Assembly: GCA_017501175.1 (NCBI GenBank) | Contig: JAFVXK010000014.1 | Location: forward strand, 8,988-72,987 | Direction of reading: 5' to 3' | Source of the DNA: Clostridia bacterium | GTDB lineage: Bacteria; Bacillota_A; Clostridia; Oscillospirales; CAG-272 | Length of the DNA stretch: 64,000 nucleotides | Shown here: in pieces, positions 60,522 to 64,000 of the stretch | Layout of the letters: every line of letters begins with the position of its first letter | Position numbering within the stretch: position 1 is the first letter of the stretch | The notes under the pieces: model-generated | Seen by the model: only the letters and a program-made list of their open reading frames with translations | Told to the model about the DNA's origin: nothing | The model's database searches: none | Program-made: the position numbers and the translations under genes

Positions 60522-61388
60522 ATGGAAGAAAGGCGATTTATAATAAATTATTACAAAAATGCCGATTCAGGCATACATATTCAAAAAATAAAAAGCTCTG
60601 AAACGGCACTTACTCCGCATTCTCATGAGTATTTTCAGATCTACTACATACTGCAGGGAACGCTTGCGCACATAACCGAAAACGGCGTTTCAACGCTTAC
60701 AAAGGGCGATGCCTTTATAATTCCACCGGAATGTGTTCACAGCATTAAGGAGCAAAAAGACACTCTTTTTTATACCTTCTCATTTACCAAGGAAAGCCTT
60801 GAATCTGCCTGCAACGCGCTTCCGCTCGTCACTCAATTTTTGCAAGACCTTGAGAGAAAATGCAACGTTCATGCAAAAATCTCGATAAAGAACGATAATC
60901 TCTTTTTGGTTGAAGAGCTTATGAGAAATATGCACAGAGAATTTGAGGAAAAGGAAATTGGTTACGCCGATGCGTTGCGCACCTATGCAACGTCGCTCTT
61001 GATAATTTTGGCAAGATATCATTTTGAAAACTCGCAGCTGACAATACCGAAATCAAGCAACCGCGCAAGGATAATCTCGTCAATGGAGTTTATTGATGAA
61101 AACTTTGCAAAGCAACTCACTCTCGATGACATGGCGAGATGGACAGCAATGTCCAAATCCGAGTTTTGCCGACAGTTTCTTGAGTTTTCCGGCACTACAT
61201 TCCAAAAATATCTGCACACAGCCCGTATCAACCACGCCGCAACACTCATAAAAAAGGATTACAGTATTTCTATGGTTCATACCGCCTGTGGATATAACGA
61301 TTTTTCTACCTTTTACCGTAACTTTAAGAAAATCATGGGGTGCTCGCCCATGCAATATAGGAAAATAAACTATAACAGTCAGCGCTAA
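60522..61388 (+). CDS. AraC-family regulator of the CE7 operon
   Basis: A 288-aa protein. The cupin domain (residues about 15-100) has LTPHSHEYFQIYYILQGTL and GDAFIIPPECVHSI. The C-terminal HTH pair covers about 190-285 (LTLDDMARWTAMSKSEFCRQ and ACGYNDFSTFYRNFKK, then GCSPMQYRK). ATG at 60522 with GAGGT upstream is preferred to the longer frame from 60477, which overlaps the promoter. It probably senses a sugar and controls the divergent esterase-transporter operon. Confidence 0.9.
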   Translation: MEERRFIINYYKNADSGIHIQKIKSSETALTPHSHEYFQIYYILQGTLAHITENGVSTLTKGDAFIIPPECVHSIKEQKDTLFYTFSFTKESLESACNALPLVTQFLQDLERKCNVHAKISIKNDNLFLVEELMRNMHREFEEKEIGYADALRTYATSLLIILARYHFENSQLTIPKSSNRARIISSMEFIDENFAKQLTLDDMARWTAMSKSEFCRQFLEFSGTTFQKYLHTARINHAATLIKKDYSISMVHTACGYNDFSTFYRNFKKIMGCSPMQYRKINYNSQR

Positions 61389-61592
61389 ATAGAATACCAT
61401 AAACAGCGCACATTGTATATGGAGTAATCCCTTAACTATACCATAAAATAAGTTGAACTAAAATAGAAAGTCGCAATAATTTTAAAGCGAAATATTAACA
61501 ATTCTTAAAAAGCACGAAAATTTGACAAAATCCTATGTTAAAAATGTTATAATATACAAAGATGTAGAAAAAATCGAAAGGGGTGAGGTCAC

Positions 61593-62222
61593 GTGGAAAA
61601 CGAGCGTATAAATAAAAATGGACGTAAAAATTTGTTCTTTGCAACGCTTGTCTGCGTCCCGGGCCCCTTTCTTCTTGTTATGGGTATGCTTGGCGGCGCT
61701 AATACTACGCAGATTGCCGACCTCATTAAGCGAAGCTGCGACCTCTTGACCGAGGTGCTCGCTTGGCTGATATACGAGCTTACGCTTTGTAATTTTATAA
61801 AGAATAACACGAAGCACGCCCTAGAAAAGCTGGTTAAGTATTTCACAGGCGCTTCGATGTGTATAAGCGGCGGGGTTATGATATACGTTGCCGTTGCAAA
61901 TTTTGGCGGTACTCACGGCAATATGTACCCCTCGCTATTCCTCGCCGTCACGGGAGCTGTCATAAACGTTATTCTGTATCTGAATTATCGCTCTATGAAT
62001 AACGCGGTTCTCTCAATTCAGGCAAAGCTACATAAAGTAAAGGCGATGTTCGATATCGCACTCACCGCAATTTTACTCGTGTGGATTTTGTGTCCTCACG
62101 GCGCGGTAAGAGAATATTTCAACGTCTTTGGCACGGCGCTCATATCTTTATATATGATATTCAGCGGTATCCGCGTGCTTGAAATACGCAGAAAGAAAAG
62201 TAGAGAAGAGAATAAAGCGTGA
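61593..62222 (+). CDS. Membrane protein, distantly cation-efflux-like
   Basis: A 209-aa protein with about five to six hydrophobic helices. LIKRSCDLLTEVLAWLIYEL recalls the helix that carries the metal site in cation diffusion facilitators, but the Asp/His pattern is incomplete, and the C-terminal metal domain is missing. Function is not assigned. The start is GTG with AGGGGTGAGG upstream. The 200-bp region before it (61389-61592) is A/T-rich, with a TTGACA and a TATAAT 20 bp apart, too far for a standard promoter. Confidence 0.62.
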   Translation: MENERINKNGRKNLFFATLVCVPGPFLLVMGMLGGANTTQIADLIKRSCDLLTEVLAWLIYELTLCNFIKNNTKHALEKLVKYFTGASMCISGGVMIYVAVANFGGTHGNMYPSLFLAVTGAVINVILYLNYRSMNNAVLSIQAKLHKVKAMFDIALTAILLVWILCPHGAVREYFNVFGTALISLYMIFSGIRVLEIRRKKSREENKA

Positions 62223-62228
62223 AGCAAG

Positions 62229-62256
62229 CCCCTCGGCATATCGAGGGGTAGTTTTT
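62229..62256 (+). terminator. Terminator of the membrane protein gene
   Basis: CCCCTCG/CGAGGGG with a 6-nt loop followed by TAGTTTTTT. Confidence 0.85.
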
Positions 62257-62324
62257 TCTATATTCCGCGGCTTCTTCTTGTTTTTGTTTTTTATATATGC
62301 TTTCTTTCCCAAATGCATATGATT

Positions 62325-63218
62325 TTACTCGGTTTTGAATCGGTATTCTGCCGTCCCATTTTCAAATTCTAATATGACTATGTAATTGGTATTCGGCTTT
62401 AAATCAAAAATAACGTAGTGGCTTTTGCTATAACCTGTATTCTTTTTTCGCCGTAAAGAATTCTTTTCCGTCTCGGAGCTTTCATAAGTAAATATTTTTA
62501 CGTCTTTAATGATATCGTCGGAATATTGCAGCATAATCAATTGGTCATCACCGTTTTTGGTAGGCTCAATCGTAGGTACGGTGAAGGAATCTGCGTTGAA
62601 ATTATGTTTTCTCCAAGTGTATCTATACGGAGAAAGCAAAAGATATTTCTGCGGGCCTGAGTGTGGAAAATCTTCGTGATGGTTGGTTTGTATATAAGTT
62701 TTTGGCGGATACTTATAGGAATCCTCCACACGACCTATAAATTCCTCGCCGGTCACATCGAAAAAGTATTCGTCGGCTTTTTTGAAAATTTCGGTTGGCT
62801 CGGCATTGCTACCGCGAGAAAGCTTTTCGCTGCCATCAGCATAGCTTATTATGAACTCAAAACCACCGCCGTCATAAATAAGGTCTTCTGTGGTATATAG
62901 TTCATCGAGATTGAAAAGTCCGGCGGTATACAGTAGATTGATAAGCAATTCCTTTTTTGACAGATCTATTGTATATAGGACCTCGTAATCTGCAATTTTC
63001 TCATCGCTCGGGAAATAACGTTTGAAGAAAACCGTTCCGCTCTCCAAATCTAAAAGCTTACATTCTGTCAGACAGCCGTTATAATCGACGTGGATATACT
63101 CGAATGATTTTATTTGTGGACCATCGTAGGACAAAATATTCTCGGAAGGCTCCGCGCAAGAAAATAGTGAAAGCAGAGAAGAAATAAAGATAAGTAATAT
63201 GCACAACACTTTTTTCAT
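62325..63218 (-). CDS. Lipoprotein of unknown function
   Basis: A 297-aa predicted lipoprotein (MKKVLCILLIFISSLLSLFSC; lipobox Cys21, given here with its signal only). The mature part has no motif I recognise. It has a beta-rich character, with FEYIHVDYNGCLTECKLLDL near residue 38 and a C-terminal fibronectin-like ending (FDLKPNTNYIVILEFENGTA). ATG at 63218 is preceded by AGGAGG. A TTTACA/TACAAT promoter lies upstream. Confidence 0.78.
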   Translation of the reverse strand: MKKVLCILLIFISSLLSLFSCAEPSENILSYDGPQIKSFEYIHVDYNGCLTECKLLDLESGTVFFKRYFPSDEKIADYEVLYTIDLSKKELLINLLYTAGLFNLDELYTTEDLIYDGGGFEFIISYADGSEKLSRGSNAEPTEIFKKADEYFFDVTGEEFIGRVEDSYKYPPKTYIQTNHHEDFPHSGPQKYLLLSPYRYTWRKHNFNADSFTVPTIEPTKNGDDQLIMLQYSDDIIKDVKIFTYESSETEKNSLRRKKNTGYSKSHYVIFDLKPNTNYIVILEFENGTAEYRFKTE

Positions 63219-63272
63219 AAAACAACCTCCTATCGCTTGGAGCTTACAATGGTGATTAAGCACTATATCAGT

Positions 63273-63301
63273 ATTGTATCACAAAAACTCTGAAATGTAA
63301 A
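63273..63301 (-). promoter_or_regulatory. Promoter of the 297-aa lipoprotein
   Basis: TTTACA, a 17-bp spacer and TACAAT on the reverse strand. Confidence 0.65.
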
Positions 63302-63340
63302 GAGGGCTAAAGAGTTCTTCACACCCCTCAAGATTTAAAA

Positions 63341-63405
63341 GGGAGGCGAAACGCCTCACCCTACAAAAGAAACATATACACCGTAGGGGAGGGGTTTCAC
63401 CTCCC
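63341..63405. repeat. Imperfect inverted repeat, MITE- or REP-like
   Basis: Arms of about 24 bp (63341-63364, 63383-63405) with a few mismatches flank 18 A-rich bases. The arms begin GGGAGGCGAAACGCC and end GTTTCACCTCCC. The surrounding 413-bp spacer (63219-63631) otherwise holds a promoter, a terminator hairpin, short ATCGTGA repeats near 63497-63515 and two TTGCACCAAA copies near 63533-63552, but no gene. Confidence 0.65.
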
Positions 63406-63411
63406 GAAAAC

Positions 63412-63443
63412 AAAAAATGCCCTGCCGTAGCAGAGCATTTTTT
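63412..63443. terminator. Hairpin terminator
   Basis: AAAAAATGC and GCATTTTTT with inner CTGC/GCAG pairing; suited to either strand. Confidence 0.78.
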
Positions 63444-63631
63444 GTATCGACCAAAGGTCGAAATTATCTCGTGGAGTTTTGAGAGTACCTTTTGATATCG
63501 TGAATATCGTGAGTATCGCCCTATAAAGTGTTGCACCAAATTTGCACCAAAATCAAACTAACATTCAACGCCTACTCAGCTCGACAAATTGGAATTTATT
63601 GAATTGATTAGCGTATATGAAAGGATGGCTT

Positions 63632-63868
63632 TTAAACCTTCTTATCACTATCAATCAACGATTTTATAAATTTGCTTCTACTTCCATCCCAGAAACAAAA
63701 TATGCATCTACCGTCTTTGAACTTATGATTGCAATTTTCATATCCATATAGAATATGTGAGCATTCAGGACAAAGTGCCTTCATCATTGACCTTGATTTT
63801 AAATATTCGCTTCCACATTCATCACATACTACAACTAAATCTTTTTCTTTATTAATGTAGTCCCCCAT
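63632..63868 (-). CDS. Small zinc-finger protein
   Basis: A 78-aa protein with three Cys-X2-Cys pairs (VVCDECGSEY, ALCPECSHIL, CIFCFW) plus CNHKF, probably binding two zinc ions. It may be a nucleic-acid-binding or adaptor protein; no family is recognised. AAGGAA precedes the ATG and a TTTACT/TATAAT promoter lies upstream. It could also be the first part of a mobile-element cargo, but nothing near supports that. Confidence 0.62.
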   Translation of the reverse strand: MGDYINKEKDLVVVCDECGSEYLKSRSMMKALCPECSHILYGYENCNHKFKDGRCIFCFWDGSRSKFIKSLIDSDKKV

Positions 63869-63921
63869 AGTTTAACTGTTCCTTAAATTCAAGTTTATCG
63901 AGTAGATAACTACCCCAAATA

Positions 63922-63950
63922 ATTATACCATAAAAACGGCAAAAAGTAAA
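63922..63950 (-). promoter_or_regulatory. Promoter of the zinc-finger gene
   Basis: TTTACT, a 17-bp spacer and TATAAT on the reverse strand. Nothing else is visible up to the window end. Confidence 0.6.
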
Positions 63951-64000
63951 TAGGACGGAGAGTTTTTACAAATTGAACTGCCCTTTGTGATTAAAGCAAA

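Noticed and set aside
63279..63539. An 86-codon reverse frame
   Set aside because: It crosses the inverted repeat and the terminator hairpin and lacks a ribosome site.
1..64000. CRISPR arrays, rRNA genes, transposases, integrases, T-box leaders
   Set aside because: None were seen: no regular repeat-spacer pattern, no rRNA-like conserved blocks, no transposase or recombinase motifs, and no T-box consensus before argS or hom.

Overview
This window looks like a chromosomal segment of an anaerobic Bacillota, most likely class Clostridia from a gut or rumen-type habitat. The evidence is indirect. Strong AGGAGG-type ribosome sites and A/T-rich sigma-A promoters with 17-bp spacers are everywhere. 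The gene set is also clostridial: an Rnf complex with its NusG-II and Gx-transporter companions, an iron-sulfur L-serine dehydratase, a MecA-like adaptor, a DUF896 protein, a SpoIIQ-like M23 protein, an acyl-ACP thioesterase, and several lipoproteins with clostridial lipoboxes. No phage, insertion sequence or CRISPR array was seen.

Layout. 1-7 kb: plant cell-wall carbohydrate use. It holds a GH3 beta-glucosidase running off the left edge, a MecA-like adaptor, and a leftward operon (CBM-KduI, KduD, GH88) that turns unsaturated uronides into 2-keto-3-deoxygluconate, divergent from an AraC regulator. 7-14 kb: housekeeping (rpiB, tsaB, tsaE, a methyltransferase, plsY, queG), a GDSL esterase, a secreted nuclease lipoprotein and tRNA-Leu(GAG). 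14-27 kb: a lipoprotein, an acyltransferase, a YfcC transporter with HD and M20 hydrolases, a GH106-type glycosidase, L-serine dehydratase with small companions, and an alanine/glycine symporter. 27-36.6 kb: homoserine dehydrogenase, an M23 protein, a Na/Pi carrier, a kinase-argS-yebC operon, a pseudouridine synthase and upp.

36.9-47.8 kb: a sugar nucleotidyltransferase and an oxidoreductase, then a lipoprotein broken by an amber codon, ApbE flavin transferase, and the operon rnfCDGEAB plus NusG-II and Gx-transporter genes. 47.8-64 kb: a thioesterase, thioredoxin, a receptor-like membrane protein with a ribosomal-L15-like tail, a second RluA-type synthase with an AlaX-type editing protein, dCMP deaminase, a radical SAM protein, an XRE membrane regulator, NhaC, a GNAT, and a second AraC locus divergent from a CE7 esterase and a DMT transporter. 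A few hypotheticals end the window.

How it fits together. The carbohydrate genes (GH3, GH88/KduI/KduD, GH106, CE7, GDSL) point to use of pectin and hemicellulose oligosaccharides. Where the N-terminus is visible these enzymes carry no signal peptide, so cleavage is probably intracellular after uptake. Rnf would couple ferredoxin oxidation to an ion gradient. The many predicted Na+-linked carriers (AGCS, NptA-like, NhaC, possibly YfcC) suggest that gradient is sodium.

The most unusual item is the 838-aa protein at 49712-52228. It combines a signal peptide, repeated MBG/Ig-like extracellular domains, one membrane helix and a cytoplasmic domain that closely resembles the C-terminal half of ribosomal protein L15.
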